Of a stretch of DNA of 64,000 bases, positions 8,743 through 18,339 are shown piece after piece. The first letter of the stretch is position 1, and every line of letters starts with the position of its first letter. The DNA is taken from the NCBI GenBank assembly GCA_017397645.1, contig JAFQIE010000043.1, positions 1-64,000 of the forward strand, read 5' to 3'. The notes beneath the pieces are model-generated. The model was not told the origin of the DNA. It worked only from the letters and a program-made list of their open reading frames with translations, and made no database searches. Source of the DNA: Lachnospiraceae bacterium (lineage in GTDB: Bacteria > Bacillota > Clostridia > Lachnospirales > Lachnospiraceae). A program made the position numbers and the translations under genes.

Positions 8743-9873
8743 TTGGAACAGACAAAAATGCGGACTATTATCAGTCATATCAAACATTTTATATCCCAGA
8801 ATGCGGTAATGTGTATCGCCTTTATGGCGGCGCTCATCACGGTGTTTTTTGTGCCTGTAGATCATGAATATACAGGCTATTTTGATTTCAAGACATTGAC
8901 TTGTCTGTTTTGTGTGTTGGCGGTGGTATGCGCACTGAAAAATATCAACTTCTTTTACATATTGGCTTGCAAGGTGGTGGAGTTGTTCAAGACGGCACGG
9001 ATGAGTGTGCTGGCGTTGGTGTATATCACATTTATCGGGTCCATGCTGATTGCCAATGATATGGCACTTTTGACCTTTTTGCCCTTGGGTTATTTTGTGT
9101 TGACCACTACGGGCAAAGGGAAATACATGGCATTTACCTTTATCATGCAGAACATTGCTGCAAATTTGGGGGGTATGTTGACGCCCTTCGGCAACCCGCA
9201 GAATTTGTACTTGTACTCTAAATTTGAGATTCCGAATATAGAATTTATGTCCATTATGGTAATCCCATTTCTGATATCTATAGCACTGATTACCTTATGT
9301 TGTATTATCTTTGTGAGACCGGAAGCCTTAGTTCTGCCCACATCGAAGGTGGAATTATCGCCGAAAAAAACAATGCTGTACTTGGTCCTGTTTGCGCTCT
9401 CCATTGCAATCGTATTCCGCGGGATTCCCTATTGGGTAGGCTTGATTATTATTCCGACGGTGTTGTTCGCGGTGGATAGAAAAGCGCTGAAAATGGTAGA
9501 TTATGGTCTTTTATTTACTTTTGTTTTCTTCTTTATATTCGCGGGAAATATGGCTCGTATAGAGGTGGTGAGAAATCTGTTTTCGGCGCTGCTAAATAAG
9601 AGTACCCTGCTGTTTGGTGTGCTTTCCTGCCAGTTTATCAGCAATGTGCCATCGGCAATTTTACTGTCCCAGTTCACGCAGAATTACAGCGATTTGCTGG
9701 TGGCTGTCAATATCGGAGGCGTAGGCACACTGATTTCATCTCTGGCCAGTTTGATTACCTTCCGGGAGTATACCAAAAATAATCCGAAAAAGACGCTGTA
9801 CTATATAGAAATGTTCAGTGTATTCAATTTCGGTTTCCTAATAATATTGACAGCGTTCGTGATGGCGGTGTAG
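8743..9873 (+). CDS. SLC13/ArsB-type ion permease
   Basis: A membrane protein of about 376 residues with ten or eleven predicted helices. The segments IANDMALLTFLPLGYFVL, NIAANLGGMLTPFGNPQNLYLY and the C-terminal repeat SCQFISNVPSAILLSQF are the paired N-D/N-P motifs of the ion transporter superfamily (SLC13, ArsB, CitM, NhaD). It probably moves an organic or inorganic anion with sodium or protons; the substrate is not evident. The frame opens with a TTG at 8743, and an ATG at 8758 is an alternative. Neither has a strong ribosome binding site. It is transcribed divergently from the vitamin B6 pair and followed by a clear terminator, so it is probably monocistronic. The 210-base gap before it shows no firm promoter. 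Confidence 0.75.
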   Translation: MEQTKMRTIISHIKHFISQNAVMCIAFMAALITVFFVPVDHEYTGYFDFKTLTCLFCVLAVVCALKNINFFYILACKVVELFKTARMSVLALVYITFIGSMLIANDMALLTFLPLGYFVLTTTGKGKYMAFTFIMQNIAANLGGMLTPFGNPQNLYLYSKFEIPNIEFMSIMVIPFLISIALITLCCIIFVRPEALVLPTSKVELSPKKTMLYLVLFALSIAIVFRGIPYWVGLIIIPTVLFAVDRKALKMVDYGLLFTFVFFFIFAGNMARIEVVRNLFSALLNKSTLLFGVLSCQFISNVPSAILLSQFTQNYSDLLVAVNIGGVGTLISSLASLITFREYTKNNPKKTLYYIEMFSVFNFGFLIILTAFVMAV

Positions 9874-9910
9874 AATAAAACAAACAGACAAATTAATACA
9901 AACTTTTACA

Positions 9911-9949
9911 AAAGATGCAGGAGGAAGATTCTGCATCTTTGTTTTTTTA
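9911..9949 (+). terminator. Rho-independent terminator after the permease gene
   Basis: AAAGATGCAG (9911-9920) pairs with CTGCATCTTT (9931-9940) and is followed by a T run to 9949. Confidence 0.85.
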
Positions 9950-9988
9950 TTGGACATATTATTTGGGCGTTTTTCTCTACAGCAGGAT

Positions 9989-10029
9989 GTAACGAAGAAA
10001 GTAACGAATGTAACGAACATGGTAACGAA
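9989..10029 (+). repeat. Four short direct repeats of GTAACGAA
   Basis: Exact copies of GTAACGAA start at 9989, 10001, 10010 and 10022, with spacings of 12, 9 and 12 bases. They lie in a 320-base stretch without genes between a terminator and the T-box promoter. The spacing, near one helical turn, suggests a protein-binding array. No coding frame uses them. The rest of this stretch (10030-10238) is AT-rich and shows nothing else I can name. Confidence 0.45.
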
Positions 10030-10238
10030 GGTTTTATGAGGAGAGACGAATAGTAAACAGGAAAGCGATAAAAGGGAAATAAGTGTACAAAGCATTTCCG
10101 CACATTTTGGACTCGATGAGTCAAAAAAATGTAAAAAATATAAATTATATTTGCCGACGGAGGAAGAACGGCGAAAAGAGATTGCAAATTAAAAACAATG
10201 TTTTACCTTCAACAACAGGAAAAAAAGCAACTACTTCC

Positions 10239-10267
10239 TTGACAAATGTGCTTTATAAGCATATATT
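10239..10267 (+). promoter_or_regulatory. Sigma-A promoter of the T-box operon
   Basis: A perfect TTGACA (10239-10244), a 17-base spacer and TATATT (10262-10267) lie just upstream of the T-box leader. Transcription should start near 10274. Confidence 0.8.
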
Positions 10268-10294
10268 CTTTAGTAGAACTTATATTAACGCAAT

Positions 10295-10587
10295 GACGAA
10301 GAGGAGTATGCATACACCCTTTGACAGAGAAGGCACTACGGCGAGATGACCGGGTTGAGAGGTGTCGCGAAGAAGGCATGCAGAAGGTAGCTTCCGAGCG
10401 GGAGATCTGAATGATATAGGCGTAGGCTTTAAGATCCACGCCAAGAAGTAAGATTTCACGACCTATCCCCGTTACAGGATATTGCTTGATGAGCGAAAGA
10501 GGCATTGCAGGAGACTACAATGTGAACAAAGGTGGTACCGCGTATATGACGCCCTTTGCTGACGAAAGTCGGCAGAGGGCTTTCTTT
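10295..10587 (+). ncRNA. T-box riboswitch leader, probably responding to tRNA-Val
   Basis: The conserved T-box sequence AAAGGTGGTACCGCG is at 10528-10542. It is followed by a terminator hairpin (GCCCTTTGCTGAC at 10551-10563 against GTCGGCAGAGGGC at 10568-10580, then TTTCTTT). A stem III-like TATCC/GGATA lies upstream around the CCGTTACAG block. The pattern GAAG-GTA-GCTTCCGAGC at 10383-10396 resembles the specifier region of T-box stem I, which would make GUA (valine) at 10387-10389 the specifier codon. Uncharged tRNA-Val would stabilise the antiterminator and switch on the operon containing valS. The left boundary is approximate because stem I was not folded. Confidence 0.88.
10551..10587 (+). 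terminator. Terminator of the T-box leader
   Basis: A thirteen-base stem with a GAAA loop and a T-rich tail, immediately after the antiterminator. It is the conditional terminator of the leader and is followed 29 bases later by the start of the SGNH hydrolase gene. Confidence 0.85.
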
Positions 10588-10615
10588 ATCAAAAAGAAAG
10601 GAAAGGATAAAAACA

Positions 10616-11692
10616 ATGGCAAGCGCAACAACTGTTGACAAAAATTTTCAAGTATGGCAGAACTTTGACAAATCCAAACTGGACTTCTATGATGTACTGG
10701 AAGCACCGCTACAGGTGCACGGATTAATTTTCCCTGAAGCAGAAGGTGACTACTTCAGAAGAATCCCCAAGGAATTAGCTAAGCAGGTAAATGAAGGTGT
10801 TTTGGCACTGCATGAGGACAGTGCAGGCGGTCGAGTCCGTTTCCGCACCAATGCCACACAAATTGCTTTGTTTGCAGAGGAGGGCAATGTAGAGGTATAT
10901 AATCACTTCGCACTGACGGGAAGTTGTGGATTTGATATGTATGCCGGTGACAGATATGTGAATACATTCCGTCCGCCCAGCACCATTGTGGATGGTTTTG
11001 CGGCGTTGCTGGAAATTCCGCCCGAGGTACCCCATGAGAACGGTGAGCGTGAAATTACCATCAATTTTCCTCTATATTCCCGTGTGAAAAAGGTAACCGT
11101 TGGTGTCAATAAGGGAGCTACGATGAAGGCTCCCAAGGCTTATAAGTATCCTAAGCCCATTGTCTACTATGGATCTTCTATTACTCAGGGTGGTTGTGCT
11201 TCCAGACCGGGCAATTCTTATCAGGCCATCATTTCCAGAAAGTTGGATTGTGAATATCTCAACTTGGGATTTTCCGGTTCAGCCCGAGCGGAACTTCCTA
11301 TGGCAGAATATATAGCAAATCTGGATATGGAAATCTTCGTATATGATTATGACCACAATGCGGATTCTCCGGAATATTTGAATGAAACCCATCAGAGAAT
11401 GTTCAAAATTATTCGCGAAAAGAATCCGGAGTTGCCCGTCGTGATGGTGTCCAGACCGAAATACTATAATGAAAATGAAGATACTAAGAAGCGTCTTGCG
11501 GTGATTAAACGCACCTATGATGAAGCGGTGGCAGCAGGGGACAAAAATGTGTACTTCATCGACGGTGGTGAAATGATGCACAAGTACTGTGACGATTGCG
11601 GCACCGTGGATGGCATTCATCCCAACGACCATGGATTTGTGGCTATGGCAAAGGGAATCGGAGAAGTGCTGGAAAAGATTCTAAAGGCATAA
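10616..11692 (+). CDS. SGNH/GDSL-family hydrolase with N-terminal accessory domain
   Basis: A cytoplasmic-looking protein of 358 residues. The N-terminal 170 residues resemble a beta-sandwich accessory domain. The C-terminal part is an SGNH hydrolase with PIVYYGSSITQGGCASRPGNSY (catalytic Ser and block I), NLGFSGSARAE (block II Gly), YDYDHNAD (block III Asn region) and VDGIHPNDHGF (block V Asp/His). Such enzymes remove acetyl or other acyl groups from sugars or lipids. No signal peptide is visible. The start ATG at 10616 has AAAGGAAAGGA just upstream. The gene is the first of the valine-type T-box transcript, 84 bases before valS, an unexpected place for an esterase. Substrate unknown. Confidence 0.8.
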   Translation: MASATTVDKNFQVWQNFDKSKLDFYDVLEAPLQVHGLIFPEAEGDYFRRIPKELAKQVNEGVLALHEDSAGGRVRFRTNATQIALFAEEGNVEVYNHFALTGSCGFDMYAGDRYVNTFRPPSTIVDGFAALLEIPPEVPHENGEREITINFPLYSRVKKVTVGVNKGATMKAPKAYKYPKPIVYYGSSITQGGCASRPGNSYQAIISRKLDCEYLNLGFSGSARAELPMAEYIANLDMEIFVYDYDHNADSPEYLNETHQRMFKIIREKNPELPVVMVSRPKYYNENEDTKKRLAVIKRTYDEAVAAGDKNVYFIDGGEMMHKYCDDCGTVDGIHPNDHGFVAMAKGIGEVLEKILKA

Positions 11693-11776
11693 GGGAAAGA
11701 AGCAATTAAAATATGCTGCAGAGATTAGAGACTACTTGAAACGAAGCAAATAATAAGGAAAAATGGAGAATAAATT

Positions 11777-14455
11777 ATGAGCAAGGAATTGGCAAAAACC
11801 TATGACCCCAAGGGTCTGGAAGACAGATTGTATCAAAAATGGTTAGATAAAAAATATTTCCACGCAGAGGTGGACCATAGCAAGCAACCTTTCACCATTG
11901 TGATTCCCCCGCCAAATATTACGGGGCAGCTTCACATGGGACATGCACTGGACAACACCATGCAGGACATCTTGATTCGTTTCAAGAGAATGCAGGGCTA
12001 CAACGCATTGTGGCAGCCCGGCACGGACCATGCTTCCATTGCAACGGAAGTAAAGATTATTGAGAAATTAAAAGAAGAAGGCATCGACAAATGGGATTTG
12101 GGACGCGAGAAATTCTTGGAGCGCGCTTGGGAATGGAAGAAGGAATATGGCGGCAGAATTATCAGCCAGTTGAAGAAATTAGGCTCCTCCTGTGACTGGG
12201 ACAGAGAGCGTTTCACCATGGACGAGGGCTGCAACAAGGCCGTGACCGAAGTGTTTGTAAAGATGCATGAAAAAGGCTATATCTACAAGGGTGCCCGCAT
12301 GATTAACTGGTGCCCTATTTGTAATACTTCTATTTCCGATGCTGAAGTAGAATACCAGGAGCAGGCAGGACATTTTTGGCATATGAAATACCCTGTGATG
12401 AATGAGGACGGCACTCCCAGCACCACAGAGTTTTTGACCTTTGCAACCACCCGTCCGGAAACCATGCTGGGAGATACTGCAGTGGCAATTCATCCTGAGG
12501 ACGAACGGTATGCGCATTTGATTGGTAAGAGCGTTATGCTACCCATCGTAAACCGTGTAATTCCCATTGTTACCGATACCTATGTGGATAGGGAGTTCGG
12601 TACAGGTGTGGTTAAGATTACCCCTGCCCATGACCCCAACGACTTTGAGGTTGGCAAACGTCATAATCTACCTGTGATTAATGTGATGAACGACGATGCT
12701 ACCATCAACGCAAATGGCGGAAAATACGAAGGTATGGGCCGTTACGAGGCAAGAAAAGCCATTGTGGACGAACTGGATAGCATGGGACTTTTAGTGAAGA
12801 TTGAAGATTATACCCATAATGTAGGTACCCATGACCGTTGTAAGGCAACCATTGAGCCCATGGTAAAAGAGCAGTGGTTTGTAAAAATGGATGAGCTGAT
12901 CAAACCTGCAGTAGAAGCAGTAAAAAGTGGTGATATTCAGCTGATTCCTGACAGAATGGAAAAGAATTATTTTAACTGGACGGACAATATCCGTGACTGG
13001 TGTATCAGCCGTCAATTGTGGTGGGGACATAGAATTCCTGCATATTATTGCGACAAATGTGGGGAAATTGTGGTAGCGAAGGAAGCACCTACCGTTTGTC
13101 CTAAATGTGGAGATACCCACTTCACACAGGACCCTGATACCTTGGATACCTGGTTCTCCTCAGCTCTTTGGCCTTTTGAGACATTGGGCTGGCCGGAGAT
13201 GACAGAAGATTTGAAGTATTTCTATCCCACAGATGTTTTGGTAACCGGATATGACATCATTTTCTTCTGGGTAATCCGTATGATTTTCTCCGGATTTGAG
13301 CAGATGGGAGAGAAGCCCTTCAAGACTGTTTTGTTCCATGGATTGGTGAGAGACAGTCAAGGCAGAAAAATGTCTAAATCCTTGGGCAATGGTATCGATC
13401 CTTTGGAGATTATTGACCAGTATGGTGCAGATGCACTGCGTCTCACCTTGATCACCGGTAATGCACCCGGCAACGATATGAGATTCTACTACGAGAGAGT
13501 AGAGAACAGCCGTAACTTTGCCAACAAGGTATGGAACGCTTCCCGTTTCATTATGATGAATATGGATCAGGCATTGGAAAAGACCGGCAAGGCGGTAAGT
13601 GCACCCGAAGCAGCGGATTTGGAACCTGTAGATAAGTGGATTTTGTCGAAATTGAATACACTTATCAAAGATGTTACCGACAACATGGAGAATTTTGAAC
13701 TGGGTATTGCAGTACAGAAGGTATATGATTTTATTTGGGATGAGTTCTGTGACTGGTATATCGAAATGGTAAAACCCCGTCTGTACAATTCTGACGATGT
13801 GGCAAGCCAAAATGCGGCACTTTGGACCTTGAAGACAGTTTTGATAGACGCATTGAAATTACTCCATCCTTATATGCCCTTCATTACAGAAGAAATTTTC
13901 TGTACCTTACAGAACGAAGAAGAATCTATTATGATCAGCAAATGGCCGGAGTATAAAGATGCTTACGCTTTTGCAAAGGAAGAGAAGGATATTGAGACCA
14001 TCAAGGAAGCGGTGCGCGGTATCCGTAACATCCGTACCGAGATGAATGTTGCGCCCAGCCGCAAGGCTAATGTATATGTAGTCAGCGACAGCGACGAGAT
14101 TTTGGCTACATTTGAAGAGGGTAAACTGTTCTTTGCATCCTTGGCATACGCCAACGAAGTATTCATGCAGAAGGATAAAGCAGGCATTGCCTCCGACGCA
14201 GTATCCGTAGTGATTCCCGGAGCTACCCTTTACATTCCTTTTGCAGAGCTGGTGGATATTGCCCAGGAAATAGAGCGTCTGCAAAAAGAGCAGAAGAGAT
14301 TGGAAGGGGAACTTGCCCGTGTCAACGGTATGCTTTCCAACGAAAGATTCATTTCTAAAGCGCCCGAAGCAAAGATTGCTGAGGAAAAAGAAAAACTTGC
14401 GAAATACACCCAGATGATGGAGCAGGTGAAAGAGCGTTTGGGGCAGTTGGCATAG
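11777..14455 (+). CDS. valS: Valyl-tRNA synthetase
   Basis: A class I aminoacyl-tRNA synthetase of 892 residues, a typical ValS length. The HIGH-type motif is in [17 protein letters not shown] (about residues 38-54), the editing domain carries [17 protein letters not shown], zinc-type cysteine pairs ([16 protein letters not shown]) occur near residue 430, and the KMSKSLGNG signature follows. The C-terminal coiled coil (residues about 820-892) is rich in Lys and Glu, as is usual for ValS. The start ATG has GGAG eight bases upstream. It lies downstream of the T-box and the SGNH gene, and folC follows, the common clostridial valS-folC order. Confidence 0.97.
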   Translation: MSKELAKTYDPKGLEDRLYQKWLDKKYFHAEVDHSKQPFTIVIPPPNITGQLHMGHALDNTMQDILIRFKRMQGYNALWQPGTDHASIATEVKIIEKLKEEGIDKWDLGREKFLERAWEWKKEYGGRIISQLKKLGSSCDWDRERFTMDEGCNKAVTEVFVKMHEKGYIYKGARMINWCPICNTSISDAEVEYQEQAGHFWHMKYPVMNEDGTPSTTEFLTFATTRPETMLGDTAVAIHPEDERYAHLIGKSVMLPIVNRVIPIVTDTYVDREFGTGVVKITPAHDPNDFEVGKRHNLPVINVMNDDATINANGGKYEGMGRYEARKAIVDELDSMGLLVKIEDYTHNVGTHDRCKATIEPMVKEQWFVKMDELIKPAVEAVKSGDIQLIPDRMEKNYFNWTDNIRDWCISRQLWWGHRIPAYYCDKCGEIVVAKEAPTVCPKCGDTHFTQDPDTLDTWFSSALWPFETLGWPEMTEDLKYFYPTDVLVTGYDIIFFWVIRMIFSGFEQMGEKPFKTVLFHGLVRDSQGRKMSKSLGNGIDPLEIIDQYGADALRLTLITGNAPGNDMRFYYERVENSRNFANKVWNASRFIMMNMDQALEKTGKAVSAPEAADLEPVDKWILSKLNTLIKDVTDNMENFELGIAVQKVYDFIWDEFCDWYIEMVKPRLYNSDDVASQNAALWTLKTVLIDALKLLHPYMPFITEEIFCTLQNEEESIMISKWPEYKDAYAFAKEEKDIETIKEAVRGIRNIRTEMNVAPSRKANVYVVSDSDEILATFEEGKLFFASLAYANEVFMQKDKAGIASDAVSVVIPGATLYIPFAELVDIAQEIERLQKEQKRLEGELARVNGMLSNERFISKAPEAKIAEEKEKLAKYTQMMEQVKERLGQLA

Positions 14456-14497
14456 GTGTAAGCAAGAGTAAAATGCACATCTTGAGGGAGTGTATTT

Positions 14498-15850
14498 ATG
14501 GACAAAAAGAAAATCGGCAGACAGCATATCACCACCTTTGAGCAGGCGGTGGAATACCTGAATGCCACCCCAAGATTTACAACAAAAAATGAAATGCAGG
14601 ATACCCGGGCGTTCTTAAAGCGCCTGGGCAATCCTGAGAAAAAGATGCGTATCATTCATGTGGCAGGCACAAACGGGAAGGGGTCCGTCTGTGCTTATTT
14701 GCGCTCTATACTGGAGGAAGCCGGGTATACTGTGGCGGTGTTTACTTCGCCTCATCTGGTGGATATCCGTGAACGCTTTGTGGTCAATGGGGAAATGATT
14801 TCTAAAGAGGAATTCTTACGGGCGTTTTTGCAGATTTATGAGATGCTGGACTGGGAGAGTGTGGAAGATTGCCGGGAGATGGACAACGATGCTTCGGACA
14901 AGTTCTACCACCCCACCTTCTTTGAGTATCTTTTTTTTATGGCTATGATACTGTTTCCGAACCACCATCCGGATTTCTGCATCTTGGAAACCGGTCTGGG
15001 TGGACGTTTGGACGCCACCAACGCCGTAGAGACCAAAGACTTGGCGGTAATCACCCGCATTGGGTTAGACCATGTGGAATATTTGGGTGACACACTTTCG
15101 AAAATTGCAGGGGAAAAAGCGGGGATTATGCACCCGGACGCACCGGTGGTGTACTGGGAGACCACGCCTGAAGTGGATGACGTGTTTTCGCGATATGCGC
15201 AGAATTTAGGTATTTCCGCACATAAGGTGTCGAAAAAAGACATAAAAATTCCAAAAAAACACGGAAAAACCATTGATTTTTCCGTAGCCACTCGTTATTA
15301 TAATTATATTAGTCTAAGTCTGCAAACAATTGCAGAATATCAGATGGAAAATGTAGCACTGGCAGTGCGCGCCGTCGAGTTATTAGACCTTACCCACACC
15401 ATTACAAGAGAACAAATTCAGGATGCCGTACATAAATGTCACTGGGCAGGTCGTATGGAAGAAGTGCTTCCTGAAGTATATGTGGATGGTGCTCATAATG
15501 AGGACGGTATTAGAGCGTTTTTGGAAACAGTAGCGGCGGATGGGCACAAAGGTCCCAGAAGTTTGCTTTTTAGTGCCGTGAAGGACAAGGATTACGAACA
15601 TATGGCACAAAAGGTGGCTGCCTCCAATTTGTTCCAAAAAATTGTGATTGCCCATATGTCTACGGGCAGAGCCACAGAACTTGAAAGACTCCAAAAACTG
15701 TTTGAAGAAAAGTGCAGTTGCCCGGTGGAAGGATATGACAGTGTGGCCTTGGCTTTTGACAGAATCTGTCGGAAGCGTGGTGAGGCAGAACGCATATATG
15801 TAGCAGGTAGTTTGTATTTAGTTGGTGAGATAAAGGAGTTGTTACTATGA
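14498..15850 (+). CDS. folC: Folylpolyglutamate synthase/dihydrofolate synthase
   Basis: A Mur-ligase-fold enzyme of 450 residues that adds glutamate to folates (and possibly dihydropteroate) using ATP. Visible motifs are the P-loop HVAGTNGKGSVCAYL near residue 52, FTSPHLVDIRERF, the ETGLGGRLDATNAV segment, ITRIGLDHVEYLG and the C-terminal VDGAHNEDG. It is in an operon with valS. The stop codon overlaps the ATG of the next small gene by four bases (ATGA), which indicates translational coupling. Confidence 0.94.
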   Translation: MDKKKIGRQHITTFEQAVEYLNATPRFTTKNEMQDTRAFLKRLGNPEKKMRIIHVAGTNGKGSVCAYLRSILEEAGYTVAVFTSPHLVDIRERFVVNGEMISKEEFLRAFLQIYEMLDWESVEDCREMDNDASDKFYHPTFFEYLFFMAMILFPNHHPDFCILETGLGGRLDATNAVETKDLAVITRIGLDHVEYLGDTLSKIAGEKAGIMHPDAPVVYWETTPEVDDVFSRYAQNLGISAHKVSKKDIKIPKKHGKTIDFSVATRYYNYISLSLQTIAEYQMENVALAVRAVELLDLTHTITREQIQDAVHKCHWAGRMEEVLPEVYVDGAHNEDGIRAFLETVAADGHKGPRSLLFSAVKDKDYEHMAQKVAASNLFQKIVIAHMSTGRATELERLQKLFEEKCSCPVEGYDSVALAFDRICRKRGEAERIYVAGSLYLVGEIKELLL

Positions 15851-15999
15851 TCAACTTTGAAGAAGAATTAAAGAAATTTCATCCCAGCCTTGAAGTTGAG
15901 GATGCTGCAGAAGCAATTTATAATCAGGATTTGACAGATATGGCTGATGTACTGGTGAAAATGTTGAAAGAGTCGGATGCGAAAGCGAAAGAGGTATAA
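15847..15999 (+). CDS. 50-residue conserved-looking small protein of unknown function
   Basis: An ATG at 15847 overlaps the folC stop (ATGA), and a 50-codon frame runs to TAA at 15997-15999. The product begins MINFEEELKKFHPSLEVED and is acidic and helical throughout, ending KAKEV, without a membrane segment. Both ends are tightly packed: the downstream gene starts three bases after its stop, and its ribosome binding site lies in the last codons (GAGG, 15991-15994). The coupling on both sides and the clean helical composition argue that it is a real gene. No family is recognised. Confidence 0.75.
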   Translation: MINFEEELKKFHPSLEVEDAAEAIYNQDLTDMADVLVKMLKESDAKAKEV

Positions 16000-16001
16000 G
16001 A

Positions 16002-17414
16002 ATGTTTTGTTATAATTGTGGACGTCAATTGTCGGAACACGATTTTTGTACCGCCTGCGGAGCAGATGTCTCTACCTACAAAAAGATTATGCAAATCTCC
16101 AACATGTATTACAACGAAGGTTTGGAGAGAGCAAATGTCAGAGATTTATCCGGTGCAATTGTCAGTTTACGGCAAAGTTTGAAATTTAATAAGAACCATG
16201 TAGAGGCCAGAAACCTTTTGGGATTGGTATACTATGAGACCGGTGAAGTTGTAGCAGCCCTTTCGGAGTGGGTTATCAGTAAAAACCTGCGTCCCGAAAA
16301 AAACATCGCCGACGATTACATCAATCGCCTGCAGTCTAACACCAGTCGTTTGGATTCTATCAACCAAACCATTAAAAAGTATAATCAGGCATTGGTGTTG
16401 TGTGCACAGGGTAGTGAGGACTACGCTGCGATTCAGTTGAAAAAGGTATTATCCCTGAATCCCAAATTTATGCGCGCCCATCAGTTGTTGGCATTGATTT
16501 ACATCCATAAGGAAGAGTGGGAGCGTGCCGAGAAGGAATTAAATAAATGTCTGGAGATTGACAGAAATAATACGGTTACCCTTCGTTACATGAAGGAAGT
16601 CAGGGACATGACGGCTCCGGATGAAGGTGTCAAGGCCGGCAAGCCCAAAAAAGAAGGGGCTTTGCGTTACCAGAGTGACAACGAGATTATCATTCAGCCT
16701 CTAAATCCTAAGGAACAGAGAAAAGCCAGTGTTACGGCACTGATTAATATGGGTATCGGTTTGTTGGTTGGCTTGGCAGTGATGTACTTTTTGGTGATGC
16801 CTGCGGCAAAAACCAATGCACGCAATGAGGCCCAGCAAACCATCAAAAAGATCACCGAAGAGTCTGATGAGAAGACCCTGACCATCAAAAAGTTGGAAGA
16901 TGAATTAAAGAGCCTTCAGAGTCAATCCGGCAGTTGGGAACAGAAATTAACCGGTTATGTGGGCACGGATGGTACCTTGCAGACTTTAGATAATCTTATC
17001 AAGGCGGCCACAGAGTATCTTGCCAATAAAGATGCCAAAACGGCAGCAGAATCTTTGGATGTCATTGTGGCAAACTTAAAGGTAGAAGATATGAACGAGA
17101 CCTTTAAGGGATTGTACGAGGCACTCTGTAATCTGGTAGGACCTGAAGTTGCAGGAGACTACTATACACGCGGGTATGAGCAGTACCGGACCGACAATTT
17201 CGCGGGAGCAATTCCGATTTTGGAAAGAGCCACCCAATATGGTGTTGGGTTGCCTGCAAAAGAGCGGGTGGACGCATACTTCTATCTTGCTCAGGCATAC
17301 CTGAAAAATGATAACAAGGAAGAGGCTGTAGCTGCTTTTAATAAGGTCATCGAGCTTTTCCCTAACACGGAGAGAGCAGACAGCGCGAAGAAGATTCTCG
17401 CTGATATGCAATAG
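16002..17414 (+). CDS. Zinc-ribbon, TPR-repeat membrane protein
   Basis: A 470-residue protein. A zinc ribbon at the N-terminus has two CxxC pairs (CYNCGRQLSEHDFCTACG). TPR-like helical repeats follow from about residue 35 to 200, then one membrane helix near 247-268 (INMGIGLLVGLAVMYFLVM), a coiled coil of about 50 residues, and a second group of TPR repeats at the C-terminus, probably outside the membrane. This layout suggests a scaffold that organises partners on both sides of the membrane. It is the last gene of the valS operon and is followed by a terminator. The specific role is unknown. Confidence 0.8.
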   Translation: MFCYNCGRQLSEHDFCTACGADVSTYKKIMQISNMYYNEGLERANVRDLSGAIVSLRQSLKFNKNHVEARNLLGLVYYETGEVVAALSEWVISKNLRPEKNIADDYINRLQSNTSRLDSINQTIKKYNQALVLCAQGSEDYAAIQLKKVLSLNPKFMRAHQLLALIYIHKEEWERAEKELNKCLEIDRNNTVTLRYMKEVRDMTAPDEGVKAGKPKKEGALRYQSDNEIIIQPLNPKEQRKASVTALINMGIGLLVGLAVMYFLVMPAAKTNARNEAQQTIKKITEESDEKTLTIKKLEDELKSLQSQSGSWEQKLTGYVGTDGTLQTLDNLIKAATEYLANKDAKTAAESLDVIVANLKVEDMNETFKGLYEALCNLVGPEVAGDYYTRGYEQYRTDNFAGAIPILERATQYGVGLPAKERVDAYFYLAQAYLKNDNKEEAVAAFNKVIELFPNTERADSAKKILADMQ

Positions 17415-17446
17415 TTTACAAAAGATAAGAATATAAAGATACGAAA

Positions 17447-17484
17447 GAGAACCTGTAGTGAATGGACTACGGGTTCTTTTTTGG
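17447..17484 (+). terminator. Rho-independent terminator ending the valS-folC operon
   Basis: AGAACC plus GTAGT pair with ACTAC plus GGGTTCT around a six-base loop (17448-17477), followed by a run of T. Confidence 0.85.
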
Positions 17485-17525
17485 TTCTGAGAATTAAATA
17501 AAACAGAAAGGAAATCGTAGAATCA

Positions 17526-17840
17526 ATGACAGGAAGTGATTTTTGCGTGATAGACAATTGTCTTATGATACGCATGCCGGAAGAAATCGACCATCACGGC
17601 GCAAGCATAATCAGTGAGAATGCGGACCGATATTTGATGAGGGAGGATGTGAATCATGTGGTGTTCGATTTTGAACGGACCAGGTTTATGGATTCATCCG
17701 GAATAGGAATCATTATGGGCCGTTATCGTAAAATATCTTGTTTTGGTGGACGTGTCTATGCGATTCATGCGGACAAGCAGATCCGAAGAATTTTTAGTGT
17801 GTCAGGATTAAATCAGGTGATGGAGGTACTGGAAGTATGA
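17526..17840 (+). CDS. spoIIAA: Anti-sigma-F factor antagonist SpoIIAA
   Basis: A STAS-domain protein of 104 residues. In the forespore its unphosphorylated form binds SpoIIAB and frees sigma F. The phosphorylation site is in [14 protein letters not shown] (Ser57/Ser58), at the position of the known regulatory serine in Bacillus. It is the first gene of a canonical three-gene spoIIA operon, and its stop overlaps the next start by four bases. A sigma-H promoter would be expected; I did not find a convincing one in the 110-base gap upstream. Confidence 0.95.
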   Translation: MTGSDFCVIDNCLMIRMPEEIDHHGASIISENADRYLMREDVNHVVFDFERTRFMDSSGIGIIMGRYRKISCFGGRVYAIHADKQIRRIFSVSGLNQVMEVLEV

Positions 17841-18337
17841 GAGCAGAAAAGAATGAAATGGAACTAAAGTTTGACGCCATATCGGAAAACGAAGCCTTCG
17901 CACGCATCGCCGTGGCGGCTTTTGTCACCCACCTAAATCCCACCATGGAAGAATTGGCGGACATCAAAACCGCAGTATCTGAAGCGGTAACCAACAGTAT
18001 CATTCACGGATATGAGAATTGGCAAAAAGATGCGCTGCCCCGTGGATTATCGGGAGAGAAATCTTCGGAGGTTCCGTTGATTTGGATCAAATGTCGTCTG
18101 GAACGCAATATTTTACATATTATAGTTGAGGACAAGGGCATGGGCATTGCGGATATTGAAAAGGCCATGGAGCCCCTTTATACAACGAAACCGGAGATGG
18201 GGCGGTCCGGTATGGGATTTTCTTTTATGGAGGCCTTCATGGATGATGTGGAAGTAGAGAGTGTTGTAGGAGAGGGCACAATAGTAAGGATGACTAAGAA
18301 AATCGGGCTGGACAGTTGGATTGCAGATGGTGAGTAG
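17837..18337 (+). CDS. spoIIAB: Anti-sigma-F factor and serine kinase SpoIIAB
   Basis: A GHKL-type kinase that holds sigma F inactive and phosphorylates SpoIIAA. The N box is [16 protein letters not shown], the G1 region is [15 protein letters not shown], and the G2 region is [16 protein letters not shown]. The 166-residue length is some twenty residues above the Bacillus protein. The extra residues are a loop after the N box ([17 protein letters not shown]) and a short tail. It overlaps spoIIAA by four bases and ends two bases before sigF. Confidence 0.95.
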   Translation: MRAEKNEMELKFDAISENEAFARIAVAAFVTHLNPTMEELADIKTAVSEAVTNSIIHGYENWQKDALPRGLSGEKSSEVPLIWIKCRLERNILHIIVEDKGMGIADIEKAMEPLYTTKPEMGRSGMGFSFMEAFMDDVEVESVVGEGTIVRMTKKIGLDSWIADGE

Positions 18338-18339
18338 AT

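Noticed and set aside
9989..10029. CRISPR-like array
   Set aside because: Repeats are only eight bases and the spacers are one to four bases; no cas genes are in the window.
13160..13810. Long open frame (216 codons) on the strand opposite valS
   Set aside because: It lies wholly inside valS, has an unlikely composition with many Cys, His and Ile residues, and no ribosome binding site; it is a shadow of the real gene.
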